Positions 47,910 through 61,249 of a stretch of 64,000 nucleotides of DNA are shown here, piece by piece. This DNA comes from Heterobilharzia americana (taxonomy: Eukaryota; Platyhelminthes; Trematoda; Strigeidida; Schistosomatidae). The notes beneath the pieces were generated by a model. That model did no database searches, was not told the origin of the DNA, and was given only the letters and a program-made list of their open reading frames with translations. Every line of letters starts with the position of its first letter. Position 1 is the first letter of the stretch. The stretch covers positions 51,121,491 to 51,185,490 of the forward strand of contig OX104130.1 in assembly GCA_944470555.2 (NCBI GenBank), written 5' to 3'. A program made the position numbers and the translations under genes.

Positions 47910-48915
47910 TACAAACTTCTGAGATGAAATGTAATAGCATTATACCACTTTCTCGTAAAAAATTGTTTCATTCCATAAAAAGCTTTACTCTGTAATGGCT
48001 TGAAAATGGAGAGAACATATATACATGTTTATGTCTGAAATTTCGCCCTTTTTCACCCAGTATACTTATTCCAAACTATGCAGTATACGTAGCACTTGTC
48101 GATAGTCTGAGTTCTTCTAGTGAAATCAAGTAAAAAGGTTAGCATAGAATATAAAGTATAGATTACTGAAAGAAACATGTTGTAGAAAGCCATTAAAAGT
48201 AGTTGGAGAGGTGAAGCTTGTGATTACGAGAGTAATGCTTTAAAGATTGGCATAAATGTTTCAAGAGAACAATTTTCGAAACATACTAGTGAAGTATGTA
48301 AACAGCAAACGAACCCTGATAAACAACTGCATAAAAAGCAACCTATTTTAAAGAAATAACGGATATATTTAGTGAGTAGAAACCAGGTTAATAAGCCGTA
48401 CTTCTGTCATATACTAATAGCCCTAAATAATAATTATTTTGCATGGAAAATATGCAACGGGAAAAATGAGACAGGTAGACTGAAGTACACTAGATGAGCA
48501 ACGTTCTGTAGGTTATCATTCTCCTCACATTTCAGTTGAAAAACTGAATTAAGTCGATTAATTTAATCTTTATACCAGATAATACTTATATGAAATTTTG
48601 AAAACTTATAACGAATTTCACTTATGCTAAGATCACCTTGATAAACTGACACTACAGTCCATGTTCCTGAAGTCCTAGTTACTTTTAAAATTTTGAATTA
48701 AGTGACCTCAATTTGAAAAAAATACTTTGACTGTTTACAATATCATAATTATAGGAAGAATCATCTTTACTAAAATAAATATATTCATATTTTTTGAGTT
48801 AAATTACTACATATTATAAAGATGTATTTGTTTTCGGAGAGTAGTTAGTTCTGAAAAGAACCTAAAATATGCTGAATTTCGGTAGATTATATACTTATAA
48901 ATTGTTAACAGTAAT
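47910..48915. other. AT-rich; may include the 5' part of the PLE at 48920
   Basis: No certain feature. Weak PLE-like residues may start near 48200, but I cannot follow a frame. Confidence 0.3.
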
Positions 48916-48919
48916 AATA

Positions 48920-50640
48920 ACAGGCTTTTTGACTGGATTCAAACATACAGATTTCATATCAGCAAAGGAAAGCCTTGATTACTAAAAGAGATAATGGAGA
49001 CGTAACGGTGGTTAGCAAAACAATGTTCATAATGACCGCAAAGCACCTAAAAATGTTGTAGAATAATCGATTTCAACTGCGATTTTAAACTCTGAGAATT
49101 AAAAACGATACCAAAAATACTGCCCTGAAAAATTTTCAATTATTTTTTTCATTATTATTGAACATGAACCGATACTTATCATAAATTTGAATCGAAAATG
49201 TCCAAAATAGTGAACAATAAGGGGAAAACAGGTATATATATGCTGTTAGAAAACTGAAAACGCGCACCAGAGATTCTTTATGCTTTGCGTTATAATCTTA
49301 ATCCTGAACATCATCACATTTCTATGGACTACCAAAAATCATAAGCCTAATATCCCTCCAGGACCCATAGTGGATTTTAGAAATTCTCCAACAGAGATAC
49401 CGTCAAATTTTTCTTATTTACACTAAAACTCCCCCTGATCTCTACAATCAGTCTAATCGAACATCCCTATGATATCAATTAAAAAATATAGGAATTGATG
49501 ATTATAGAGAATGAAATAATGTGTAAGTTACGACTTTGCGTCAATCTTTGCTAGTATTTCGACTGCAAGATGCTTAGATTTAATAAGTAACTTACTGAAG
49601 GTTGGTCATATACTATCAAACAAATCTCATTTGGCTCTTGATTTTACCATCAGCCTACTTAATCTTTGCTTGAATTCCACCCTTCTCAAGCTAAAAGGGT
49701 TATTATATAAACCAATAAAATGAGTAGTAGCGGGTTCTTCTTTATCCCATATTCCTGAAAATCTCATGTTACATGTTGAATTGATTATTTTCACCTGTTT
49801 TGTTTAGCCAAGATATGTTAGTGATACATTTGAAACTTCAAAAGAGCAACCTCAAGCACTTTTCCAAAACTACTAAATACTTATTCTTCAAATATTCAAT
49901 TCACATTTGAATATGAAAATGAAGGTAATGACTTACCATTTTTTGACAATTTAGTTAGAGGGAATGAGAATAGAAACCAAATTTTATCGATCAATCATCA
50001 ACCACAACATTTGAAACGATATCTTTATTTCATAATGCATATCTCATCAAATGCTAAGCTCTTACTTGCTCTGAACTTAGTTCAGAGGACCACTAACTTT
50101 GTCAGGAATAAAGAGTACAATTAAACAGAGGTGAAAAATATAAGACATTCTGCATTCCAATGAATGCTTTGAAAACACCACTAAGAAGATTAAAAACCAT
50201 GAAAATAAAAATTGGGGCAGCAGAAATCAAATTATGAGTCTTGGATTGATGCAATAACTCTGCCTTCCCGCCACTGTACGACTGACGATTTATAAAGAAC
50301 CAGAGGTTTCTATGCCAAAAATAACTGGTGATTACTATTGTCATTAGAAGCACTTTAGTTCAGATAGAAGACACAATTTCTCTTACCTCTAGACAAAACT
50401 GTTTTAACTGTGATGATTACTAGATAGCGAAGTCTTCCTGAAAAAAACCATATTCTTTCGAAAAAGCATGAAAGCTGCACAAAACAATCGATAATAAACC
50501 CAGTAAAACTGGAGAATTTGCAAATAAAATCTGCAATTGCTGTTCACGTTGCCTATCATAGCTACAAAATTATTCAAATATAATCCAAACTACAAGGAAG
50601 TACAGATAGCTCAGGTTCCATACTAAATTTGTTTGTCTGA
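48920..50640 (+). mobile_element. Penelope-like element, ancient, nearly whole RT plus GIY-YIG remains
   Basis: Reading across several frames, PLE blocks occur in the right order: SLITKRDNGDVTVVSK-like block (about 48970-49020), KNHKPNIPPGPIVDFRNSPT (about 49335-49400), a decayed G-SPLSP block (near 49690-49740), RYVSDTFETSKEQ (49811-49850; YVDD changed to YVSD), NEGNDLPFFDNLV (about 49917-49961) and, near 50530-50575, SAIAVHVAYHSYK resembling the end of GIY-YIG. Stops and shifts are frequent, so it is dead and old. Confidence 0.7.
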
Positions 50641-50655
50641 TATGCAGCCCACAGG

Positions 50656-51520
50656 AATATAGTATTATTTACCTGATGACGTTTCGAGCATAAATTTTTG
50701 CTCATTATCATATCAGTGTAACCAAACAACTTTGGACATCTGATTTTAATAATCCTACCATCTCACATTCTTTGTTTCATGAGTAGCAAAGTTCTCCGTA
50801 TCTCTGGCACTGGTATTGCATCGTTCCTATTACATGCATCGAGTGTTGATTCGATGAACAAAGATTCAGTAACCAATCTCTCTCTCTCTCTCTCTCTCTC
50901 GCCAACTAATTATATTGCACTTTAGTACATTGGTTTTATTTAACCCACCCTATTGTGTGGTTGTCTGTGAAGGTGTGCATTGAAATAGCCAAGTTCCTTT
51001 CTAGATTATTGTTCGTATTCACGTCTCATACATTTTATATTTAAGTAAATTCCTATGTTTGGTTATTCTAACTGACTCCGACCGGCTAGTTTGACCAATG
51101 TACTTGACCTCAGAGTCATAACATGGGATTTGGTGGAATAGATTATTCTGCTAAATTGGATCTATTTGGTTTATAAGCTGACAAAGCTTATCTCTGAGTG
51201 AGTTTGTAGGTTTAAATGCCACCCTGCTGCCAGCTTTTTTGAGAATCCTACATAGAATTTTCGATGTTCTTTCCTCATACAAGAGAGGTTTTGAATTCCT
51301 TTCCAGTCATATTGTCTTTACTATTCGTATTCGTATTACTGTTATAACTTTGTTTCTTATGTGTCCATATGAATTTCTTAATACACAGTAAAGGATTATT
51401 ATTAATTATTCATGCTTCTTTCATGCGCCTCAATTTCTTTTTAAAGTCCTTTAACTGACAAGGGAATCTTTTAGCTCCATCATTTAGACATTTGTCTATG
51501 GTACCCAAGTCTTACACTTA
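50656..51520 (-). mobile_element. Penelope-like element 3' part, same family as 40212-42304
   Basis: 50656-51240 matches the left arm at 40251-40830 almost base for base, with a longer CT run (about 50879-50900). Similarity continues on the minus strand to about 51520 into the region before GIY-YIG (compare 41430-41660). It is 5'-truncated. It meets the older PLE at 50640 tail to tail. Confidence 0.8.
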
Positions 51521-51524
51521 TATT

Positions 51525-54500
51525 AAGATACTTCAGGCACGTAATATATGATTCTGTTCCAATCCATTCAACAGAAAAGAGGGGTTAGTATGCAACTAAA
51601 CTGCACAGTATTTCCAAAATAAACTATTACATACTATGACTAAATACCATATGTACGTAAGCAAACTGGAGCTCTCATTTATGTAGCTTTGTTGCACTCA
51701 TTCATTTCTTCACCTTGAATTCATAAAATAATAGTTGATGACGATAACATATAATCCAAGCTTGTTTTCTCTTCTACATATATAAGCAAAGTGATTTGAT
51801 TTGTTTCCATTTACCATTTGGACATGCCATAGCTTACAAATTATTAATTCTTTAACAAAGCGGATTCGATGATGTCATGAAATGTCACTGGGATTTTACA
51901 AACAAATTTCTGTTATAAATTACTTACTTAATCCTCAACTTATTCAATTCCGTTAAGTCAAAATTTGATCCCTGATGTCTACGAAATATAACTAGTCGAC
52001 TTCACCTTCTTGATAAACATTGGATTTATGTTGATGAACCGATATAATAAGTTCCCGTTAACCATAACTAATGTCTTCACAAACTAATGCAGCTAGGCAT
52101 TTTGTGTTTTTCCATACTGACAATAAGAATGACAACGTATATTACAACACCAGAATCTGAATCCAGACTCTACATTTCAGTGTTAAGTCTGCATGATGTG
52201 GCACAAGGTTTACTGCTAAATTCTAAATATGGAATAAACCTAGTTTAGAGTTCTGTGAAAGAACCCTACTGGTTAGATGGTACTTTGTAGTGATAAGCTG
52301 ACAAACGCTCACCTCACATGTGAATCTCCTTATGGTATAATAGAAATGAGTTATCCTACTTGCACAATTTTCGGTTTGTCTAATAGTTTATCAAATGAAA
52401 CGGATTAGTTACCGTACAATTAATAATATTAATTACTCTGAAAGTCAGTAAATAAATTGCATTTGTTGTTTTAAAAATTTTTCTTAGCCTTTTATTTTTA
52501 ACCATGTTTATAATATATTTCTTTTTCTACTCCTTCCTCCCTTGCTTCCCATTTCTCTTTGCTAACTGACATTTAGGCATTATATGTGTATATTTAAACT
52601 TAGTTATGTGATTTTTATACTTCCGGAGAGCTACTTTTTTCTAACATCAATAACCAACAGTTAATATCAAACCTAACCAACGGAATGCCTGGCATAAATG
52701 CATAAAAGCCCGTATGTAAAAAGAAATAATATGGCCATTGAATTGTTACAGGCTCACTTGACCATGAAATTACTTATTATAAATATAACAGATTAGAGAT
52801 AATTCCATTCAAAACATGTTCCGGAAATGTGAGGGAGTGGTATAATAGTAAAGAGTCTGGTGACTTTGTATCAACTAAAAATAAAATTCATACTCAACAA
52901 CTTATTTCCATTTCTTCCGCTGAGAAGTTCAATACACCTATCTTGTCTAAGGTTGATAAGTCTTCAAGACTCTCATAGATACTATATGTCTTTCAGTACA
53001 CACGTGAAATGACTGCGTGTTGTATGACGATATTAAAACTGACAATACAACTTAATGTTATTTTATAAGTTTCTGCACTATGGAGATCTGTACTTAAAGG
53101 ATTAAGTGTAACAGGATGTAATTAGTACATCACTTAAAATGATACTAATGATAATGTATAGGTTGAAGAGAACAGACAGTTATTTTATAATTTCTAGGTT
53201 TCAGTTACTTATATCATTTATATCACTCAGGAAAACTGATTTAATAACTTTAAAAACGATTTTTGTGACACACTAATAAACTCATCTGTATTAAATGAGA
53301 GTTGAAAAATTACTAGAAATAACAACTACAGAAGGAGCCATTTTAATTGGCAGGACTAGTTACGCTTAAATGCCAGCATAAAGATCTGGTTGAAGGTGTT
53401 TTCTGCAGGTGAAGTTTTGAGTCCAAGTCAATCTATAGAAAGTCTATTTTCCTAGAATAAACTTCTGAGTCCATTACCCTAGGACTATCTTTTATTTCTT
53501 GCCTGGCCCGAGTAATAGCCACCTTCCCAAGCCCCTAATCAACACCGTCAGTACACTTGTACCGACCCATTTAATTATCACACATCTTCGTAGAGTAATA
53601 GATCCCACTGTCACCACCTCCGTGCAGTGAGAATAACCAGAGACTGTCACTGCCAGAGTGGGAATGAAGATACGTGAAAGCATGACTATAACTACTTTCA
53701 TCAGAGTACTATTTAGAATAACACCAATAAGGGAACGCATAACTTACACCTATATGCACTTCTTATTCAGCACTCTCCGATACTACCCGTTCTTACTACC
53801 TCACAGCATCCGGCTTTCCCTGTGACTCAACCCTCTGTGCGCAACGCATGCAGCTTTTCATACTCATTGATATTTGTCCTATTTCAAAGCACAGATGCTC
53901 ATGCTTACTTTTAGTCTAAGTCTCTCTGAAGTAACGTATTCCACTGACTTCTTATAACAGCTAAATCCCACGAGGTGTACTACCCTTACCGGTTCTTAAG
54001 TTAGTTGTAGCCTGTGGGATGCATCATATAACGTTTGTTCAGCTCCCAGTTACCAACACAAGAGGCAAGAAGATGATATCAGCAACAAACACAGAGTAAG
54101 AGGGCAGTAAAGTTTAGACATTAAGAGCATGCTGCAGATGCTGGGTTACGCCCAACACGGCAAAATGAATTTGACCTCATACCGGTGACCTGTAAGCCGT
54201 GGCTGAATTCAAAATACATCTGGTACCCAACAACATTCAGTTGAGTTCGTCATTTATCTGACTGACTGTGATCGTTACTGTATATCGTCTAACTAATACA
54301 AGAGAAAAATGAAATATCTCTATCTAATCACAAACGTTTGCACCTACTTACTACCTAAACATTTGCTACCTCTACTGTACATATACTTTTATGATTATGA
54401 CGTACCGATAAATTATTAACACTATCTTGCATATAAGAAGCTAAGCGACACTAAACATTATCAGAAAGGAAACTCATAATTCATTAAGTCAGGACGCCTG

Positions 54501-55250
54501 ACCATGAAAACCTCAAGTGCGAAGGTGATTTCTATCACTAAATAGTACTGAAGTGAATGAAGCAGACTTTCGATACAATACAACGGCAGTAACATAGCAA
54601 TAAGTTAACTCGGGGTAGAGAGTTTATGAAACAAATGCTTCACTTGCATTCCTTACACCTGTGTTCAAAGCAAAAGCATTAATCTAATAATATTTCTGTT
54701 TAGCGACATTTAACAACCTGGCCGAACACTATAAGTAATTTGTAAATAATCATACTTCTCCGATGTTCATTTTGCTACCTATGGTTTTGCCTTAGAAACC
54801 CTAAGCTGTTGCCTTAAGCGAATAGAAGTAAAGTTAGTTAGCTGAAAAACTACCTGACTGTAAACAAAACCAATGTGAACTGTGTAATTTATGAATGACT
54901 GGCTGATTCATCACCTCTGTCGGTCACGTAAGCTTTCCAAAAGACATATAAAAGCTGGAGTTACGCGGCCCAGCATGCAACCGGTTCTAGATGAAATCTA
55001 AAGTTTTGTGTTAAATAATGTTTTCTTAAAATAGCTTCTGAAAATGTTATTGGTCGAATTCGTATCAGTCACAGTGAAATATAGTCCATTTGATTTAAGG
55101 TGGTAGCATCATTTTTGCGAAATCGATTCTTCCAAAACTACCTCTTTGTAAATATTTTGAAAGCAGTTTCCACTAGAAACTGTCATTAACCTAGGAACTA
55201 GTGAAAATCTATCAGCCTAAGGCCCCTTAAAAGTGTTTACCCAATACCCC
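51525..55250. other. no gene seen; GC-richer patch 53470-54060
   Basis: Most is AT-rich without features. 53470-54060 is visibly richer in G+C and carries a minus-strand frame (53492-53740) with a hydrophobic composition and no recognisable domain; it may be a fragment of an unidentified repeat. Confidence 0.3.
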
Positions 55251-55254
55251 GTTA

Positions 55255-55420
55255 GGGATCATCAGGTCTTGCGATGAACATGCTACCATTCATCCGCGGG
55301 GACAGAATCCTTGGTAAATATTTTCCAACTCCTGTCATGTCACAATATAGTATGACCATCATCTAGTATCATCGACGGGCATTTAACTTGTATGATGTCA
55401 CAGGCAAAATCCATTGTTGA
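55255..55420 (-). repeat. SINE fragment, strongly degenerate
   Basis: CATTCATCCGCGGGGACAGA and following bases resemble antisense parts of the 6465 and 31915 copies. Weak evidence. Confidence 0.3.
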
Positions 55421-55424
55421 AGCC

Positions 55425-56265
55425 TCATAAAATCAGTATTAAGGTAATTTACTAATAAACACTCAATTTCAATTCGGCTGAAGTCGACTACTTTCTAGGG
55501 TTTCCAAATTTTCAATGCCTTCCTTGCTAGTTAGCGTCTGTGGTTAAAACTGTTTTAACACTAACCTGTTGTGATAAATCCCTTATTCTATCACATTTTT
55601 TCAAAACCCTACAATACGCTGTATGAAAATTCTAATACTGAATAAGCCTATCTGAAATACATCAATATCAGTGGTTATCATACACCGTCTTAACATGATG
55701 TACTAAGGCAGGCTGAAGATTCAGTGGGCTTAGTTACAGTCAACCGTATGACTAGCTAGCATTGACTAACAAAAACTTCTGTAGCATAGAATATTGTAAT
55801 AACAAGTTTCTATTTTATCTGCTAGCAGCTTTTTAAGAATATTACGGAATTTAGTCACGAGACAGTATTTTCATATAGGGTATATGTCTTGTTTACGTCA
55901 AACAGATTATTTTTAGAATGTACATATACTTGCACAATAGTCCACAAGAAGTGAGATTTACAAACTATATCAAATAGTTTTTTATTTTCTAATAAAGTAT
56001 TCTTTGACTCACAAGCAAAATATTTGGAAGATATGTTGCACACAAGTCGTTGATTAGTCCGTCACTGAACATCCTGATGCATGAAGGACTTGGTTTTCCC
56101 AGCTTATTACTGATCCAAAGTACTTGATCTGTCTTCACTGATATTATGAATCACATGTTAACTACATACACGAGAAAGTTTACTTCACGTAAATCAAATA
56201 TATTCAGTAAAATAGATAGGATACATTGGCCAATGAAATAAGAATATTTGTCGCTGAAATAGATT
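55425..56265. other. AT-rich stretch, no gene seen
   Basis: No supported feature; the frame 55855-56043 (-) has no support. Confidence 0.4.
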
Positions 56266-56269
56266 ATCT

Positions 56270-57560
56270 TCAAATCGTTACCTTCTCTGAGTTGGACGGT
56301 ATAAACGTATCGCGTTCATCGTCTTGCTGGACTATGTCAACAATGCTAACTTCAATACGAAGTGAGCTAATAGAGTTTCTTCCTCAGTGTTGAAGTGACA
56401 TGTTTCCTCTGCCCAGTAATCTACATTAAAAAGACCAAATTAATTTCCATATCTGCCAACATGCAGTGACACCATGGCTAGTAAACATGTCATGACACTT
56501 AATTGTTAAATGATTTTCATTCAAAAGAAAAACAAGAACGCAACCACTTTTTGAATGTCGCTGATGAAGCTGAGTGAGCAACCATTCCTACTTGAACAAT
56601 CAGCAATCAGTTATTTAAATTTCCTCATGTGAAGATTATCCTGCAGGGTTCTCACTGCTCTGAATAAAGTCTGCACACAAGTAACTCTGGGTGCTGTTGG
56701 CTCATTGCCTCTATGGTTTAGAGTTCGGTCAATATGCGTTAGCGACCTGTATACCTGCATCTCATGTTTTCCTACGGTAGTTCTACTGACTAATACATCT
56801 AAGAATGGAGGCTAATTGTTTGATTTCTTCTCTGCCAAGAAGATGTCAGTGCAAACCCTAATGACCAGTTTTTGAATGCTTTCGGACTCGTCCTTTTCAT
56901 TAATAAAAGCGTTGTCTGAATAGTGGCATCAGATCTCTCGATAATCATTTATGCAAATAATCCATATATTTGAGATCCCGTCGAAGTTCTAATCATCTGT
57001 TAGTATATCTTACTAGAGAGGTTGATATGCCGTTGGACAAAAGTCAATAGGTTCAGTCACACTTGAACGCGGAAGTTTTATGCATTCTGAAAGCTTGACA
57101 CTGCCAATAAAGGGGAGGGTAGCGTATCCTTTATCGGTTTCGGTTCAATTTACGCATGTAAGACCAGAATATTGAAGAACGCCAATAACTTTTGGTTACC
57201 TTTATGAATGTTTTCGTTCTCCGAAAATTCTGTCTGATATTTAATCAAGTTTGTACGACTCCCCAGTATAAGTTGATTTCTTCCTAAGTTACGGTTCCTA
57301 AAATGCAGACTACTTATCACAGAAAAGTATCTTGTTTATGCATTTTTGGCTACCATGGAACCGTACATTATGTTCTATTAAACCTGATTCTCTGTTGTTC
57401 TTGTTTTGCTGTCTTAATTTGACTATTCTGATTAAGACCTCATCGGTTACCAAAACTTACAATAGGGTTTATATAAATTTTCAGCCCTCTTGAAATAGTC
57501 TTCTTCATTCATGAATACTATGGTGTACCTTCTCCCCAAAGTATAAATGTTCTTCTGAGT
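56270..57560 (-). mobile_element. Penelope-like element remnants, second 3'-end family
   Basis: On the minus strand: a block ENENIHKGNQKLLAFFNILV (about 57160-57215) and LPFIGSVKLSECIKLP (about 57080-57130) from one copy; then CHYSDNAFINEKDESESIQK (about 56870-56925; YVDD changed to YSDN), PPFLDVLVSRTTVGKHEMQV (about 56750-56810) and RSLTHIDRTLNHRGNEPTA from the RT of another. The 3' end at 56270-56350 matches the ends of the copies at 58050 and 61250. It looks like two overlapping insertions, both dead. Confidence 0.65.
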
Positions 57561-57564
57561 GCTT

Positions 57565-58045
57565 ATCACATTATGTTCCCAAGTGGTCAGCTGTGTAATC
57601 TATCTTCAGCCTGATATGCAAATTAGACTGTCTATCAAATTTTTTGTAGTTTTCTTAGTTAATCATAATGTTTCGAATGATGACTTTAGTGGTATGAATA
57701 ACTATGTTTTTGAACAGCTCCTTGTGATGTTATCAGTCATTTCTGATAGATCGTTTCAGATAAATACGAATCCAGGAACAAATATGTTCATCACTGACTC
57801 ATGAATTCTCTCAAAACCAAATGTCAGAATTTAGACGAATATTGTAGCATACACTTTACACAACTATTTACTACTGGGAAAATTAGGGAATAAACACCAT
57901 CTAGAGTACCTTGTAAGTCTGAATGCTCAAATTACAGTTTTCTGAACATCATACTTTCATTCTTTTAATTTAAATCATAATAACTCAGTGTCAGGTTGTT
58001 TAAATCTCCGTAATGTAACCAGTAAAGTCAGATAAAAATTGTAGT
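57565..58045. other. AT-rich stretch, no gene seen
   Basis: The open frame 57559-57804 has no recognisable domain. Confidence 0.35.
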
Positions 58046-58049
58046 TTGA

Positions 58050-58345
58050 AATAATGGAGAATATTTGTAGCTATTTCTTATTTCCAATAAGAAAAATGAT
58101 AAACGACAGAAAGGTCAGAGGTCAAGCAGAGGAAGAGCCAACAGGAAAGTCTATACAGTCAATGACACAACAATCGAAGGAAACAACCAATCACAGACCA
58201 CATCGTCAGAGTAAGCCACTAAATCACTCACAGAGAGATATTGACAGCTCACTTCATACTGAAGTTAGTGCTGATGATGTCGTCTAGAAGGATGGTGAAA
58301 GCGTCGCGGTTAAACAACCCAGTTCAGAGAACACAATGCAACCAA
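58050..58345 (+). mobile_element. Penelope-like element 3' end
   Basis: The last part (58228-58345, GACAGCTCACTTCATACTGAAG onward) aligns with the complement of 61250-61335 and of 56260-56350, defining a common PLE 3' end. The 77-codon frame 58054-58287 (KVRGQAEEEPTGKSIQSMTQ, low-complexity Gln/Ser/Thr/His) runs into it and would be the non-conserved protein end, not a host gene. The RT and GIY-YIG parts are absent by 5' truncation. Confidence 0.6.
58271..58305 (+). ncRNA. hammerhead-type ribozyme core at PLE 3' end
   Basis: CTGATGA (58271-58277), then GTCGTC (58279-58284) able to pair, with wobble pairs, with GATGGT (58291-58296) around loop TAGAAG, then GAAA (58297-58300) and GCGTC (58301-58305). 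This is the order CUGAUGA, stem II, GAAA, very short stem III, GUC that is known in PLEs. The equivalent sites at 61250 and 56270 have lost one or both core blocks. Confidence 0.5.
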
Positions 58346-58349
58346 AATT

Positions 58350-61245
58350 GTAGTTTGTAAATAAAATGAAAATTGTTTGACAACTTTAACCACATTACGT
58401 TTCTTGAAATTAAAATGTCGTCTAATGATAAGGAGGAACCACGTGTAGGAAGCTAGGTCTTTTTGATTCTTACAACACTTTTGGGAAATCATTAAAAATT
58501 TTCACTTAAATCCATAGTAGGAAACATTTCTAAACCTTCCAAAAGAATACCAAAAATCAGAGCTGAAAGACTATGGATTCGTGCCCACTAATTGAGTCCA
58601 CTAACCAGTCCTTCTGAAAAATCAAAATTTAATTGGTCACTTTCACGAGATAACCACGGTTAGTAAAATGCCTATGGATTTCTAAGTAGTTCCCATTAGC
58701 TATAACTTTCCATACTGAACAGTGATACAGAAGATAACGGATTGCTTTTATTGACTGATTGGTTTAAAATAATATTATCAACCAACTGCGTAACTGTGCT
58801 ACTAACAGGGTTTCCGTTGTAAACCATGGAGTCAAGGTTACAAAGTGCCAATTTGACACAAAAGTATGTGGTATGAAGGAAAAAACTATTCATGTTTTTC
58901 AATATTACATAAAGAATTTGTGTTTCATCTTTTAGGAAAGCTCATAGTAATGTACAACATGAACATCTTACGAGAGTGAAAATAGCAGTTGTAACTAGTT
59001 GGTCATTTAGCCACTAGTGGAAACCTAAACTTTGGAATTTTCTCACTACGAGTAACTCTTAACAGACTATCTTTGATAGGCTAAGGTATGATCGTGCCAA
59101 TGAAAACCATGCGCATTTGAAAACATGTTCTGTAAATCTCCAAAGTACGTCATAAAAGTGGTTTTTGTTAGTGTGTACACTAAGAATATAGAAACTTGAA
59201 AGAATTATTAAAATATAACTGCATTTGTTATCCGACAAAAGCTACTTTATTACTTTTTCATCGGAAGTTTTTATGTTCTATACCACTTCCTCTTTGAAAA
59301 ATATCAAGAACAAACTGATTAATTTAGGCCATTAAAAAAAAATAATGGCGACGGCACACGATATATTGGCTTTACATGTCTTTATCCACCCTTTTGACAT
59401 ATAATGCATGTATGCCTAATCTTGACTAGTTTCCATTTCAGAATATGAGGTTATTGAACAAGAAATAAATGAATTATGGATTTCCAAAACCACTGACATT
59501 AACCCTGTATACATTTGAGCATGAAGATAACCAAGTTTTGCACTTTTATCTGTCTCTGGTTTGACTAAAACACACAGCTTACCTCTGGTACATATTCAAT
59601 GAAATACTTTAAAAGCGCAAAATATATATTATTCACGAATATAATCACATGACCCACAAGGAAACATTAGAATCAACAACATACAGACGAAGTGAAACCC
59701 GCAGAGATAAAGGGGGGGTCTGAAAAAGGTTTATGTGTACATGGTGTTTCAATGAACCGCCTACTGAAGAAGCTTTATCAAGAAATGTTCATTCAAATGT
59801 GTTGTAACCCGAAAATCATCTATGTTAAGTAAAACTTTTATGCCTTCTCAAATCAGCCAGCAGACTAATACATATGCCTGGAACAATCTTATGAGTCTAC
59901 TAAAAAATTGCAAAGCATTTTGTATAGTGTCAAGGATGTAATAAACAAACAAGGTTCACTGTAATGTATGAAATCGAGAGCTATGACTGCAGTAATCATT
60001 TTGCAAAATAGATTCACCCGATAACGCAAAACAATTAATTTATTAGTGTGGTAATGAAATTTTATCATAAGAAAACAAGAAACATAATCTGTATTGACCA
60101 ACATAACTATAACATCCACTCGTAAACTTTGAAATCATAAAGTACGCCAATTTGATGACTGTGGAAGAATTCTTTGGAGCAATCCATCCAATTGAATTTA
60201 CAATCTACATACGCAGTATAAGGTAATATATCTCTCTAACAAGTAAGAATCGGATCGTCAAGTAAGCTGCCAGCCTCTACTGTTATTTCAAAACAAAAAT
60301 AAAAGATAGATTGAAGTTCACAGGTTTTTAAGTCTATATAATACCACCAAATGATGGACAAGTGAAAAATTAAAAAGAAACAGTAAAGCTCTCGAAATAG
60401 TCTCTTAATAAAGAAAGTGTAACAAAGTTTCTACCACTCTAAAAACAATATACGAGTGCGGATTAAACAGGAACTCATCAAGTGCCTCAAATACCATAGA
60501 GCAAACAAAAACAGAGCTTAAGAATCCAAGAAAATACCAAATAAAATAAAGAAAAAAAAACTACTTCATCCAATGTGCTAGAAAAAGCTTTATGCCTTAT
60601 TGAGCGATCGGATTGTATTCTCACCAAGCATAATTCTGATTTTCACGGTTCATGCATCAGGGTAGTCATATGACATTATATGATAACCCACAGTCAAAAA
60701 ATGACAAGACTCAATTGAACTATGCTAATAACAATGATAAGAAGAAGAATCTGACTTATACAAATAAACAAGCAAATAACAGGCTGACAAAGCAGAGTGA
60801 GTGACGAGAGGAAATGGTCGATCACATGCCTATGAGGCAGAATTGCACATGTCAACTGACCCCTGACAGGAAGTTACCTCCTAACTTCAGTAAGAAGTCC
60901 ATAAGAAACTTATAAGCCAAGCTACGTGGAAACACTAGAAGAAAGCTTCTCATAAAATATCTTTTAAAGTGAATAAAAAATCAAATTAACAATACCTCTC
61001 TAAATTCCACATCCCCTTTCTTTGGGTCTATATAAGAAGAAGCCACTCGACCCCATCTATATACAAATGATAAACGTTAACCAAAAAGAATTACTTGACT
61101 GCTTGACAGTTACTTGACAGTTTGAAGTGAATGAAATGATACGAGATGAAAAAGTTAGACCTTCAACTAAAGACTGAAGAGAAATGACGGGTAAAAATTT
61201 CAGCTTGATTGTATTATTTTGGTTATGTTGTGCTTTCCTAGTTGG
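58350..61245. other. AT-rich stretch, no gene seen
   Basis: No coding exon or repeat supported. Short frames at 58310-58492, 58696-58902 and 59889-60119 (all -) lack domains. Confidence 0.4.
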
Positions 61246-61249
61246 ATGA

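Noticed and set aside
53492..53740. 82-codon minus-strand frame as a membrane protein gene
   Set aside because: No splice signals, no homology recognised, and it lies in an unexplained GC-richer patch; hydrophobicity alone is not enough.
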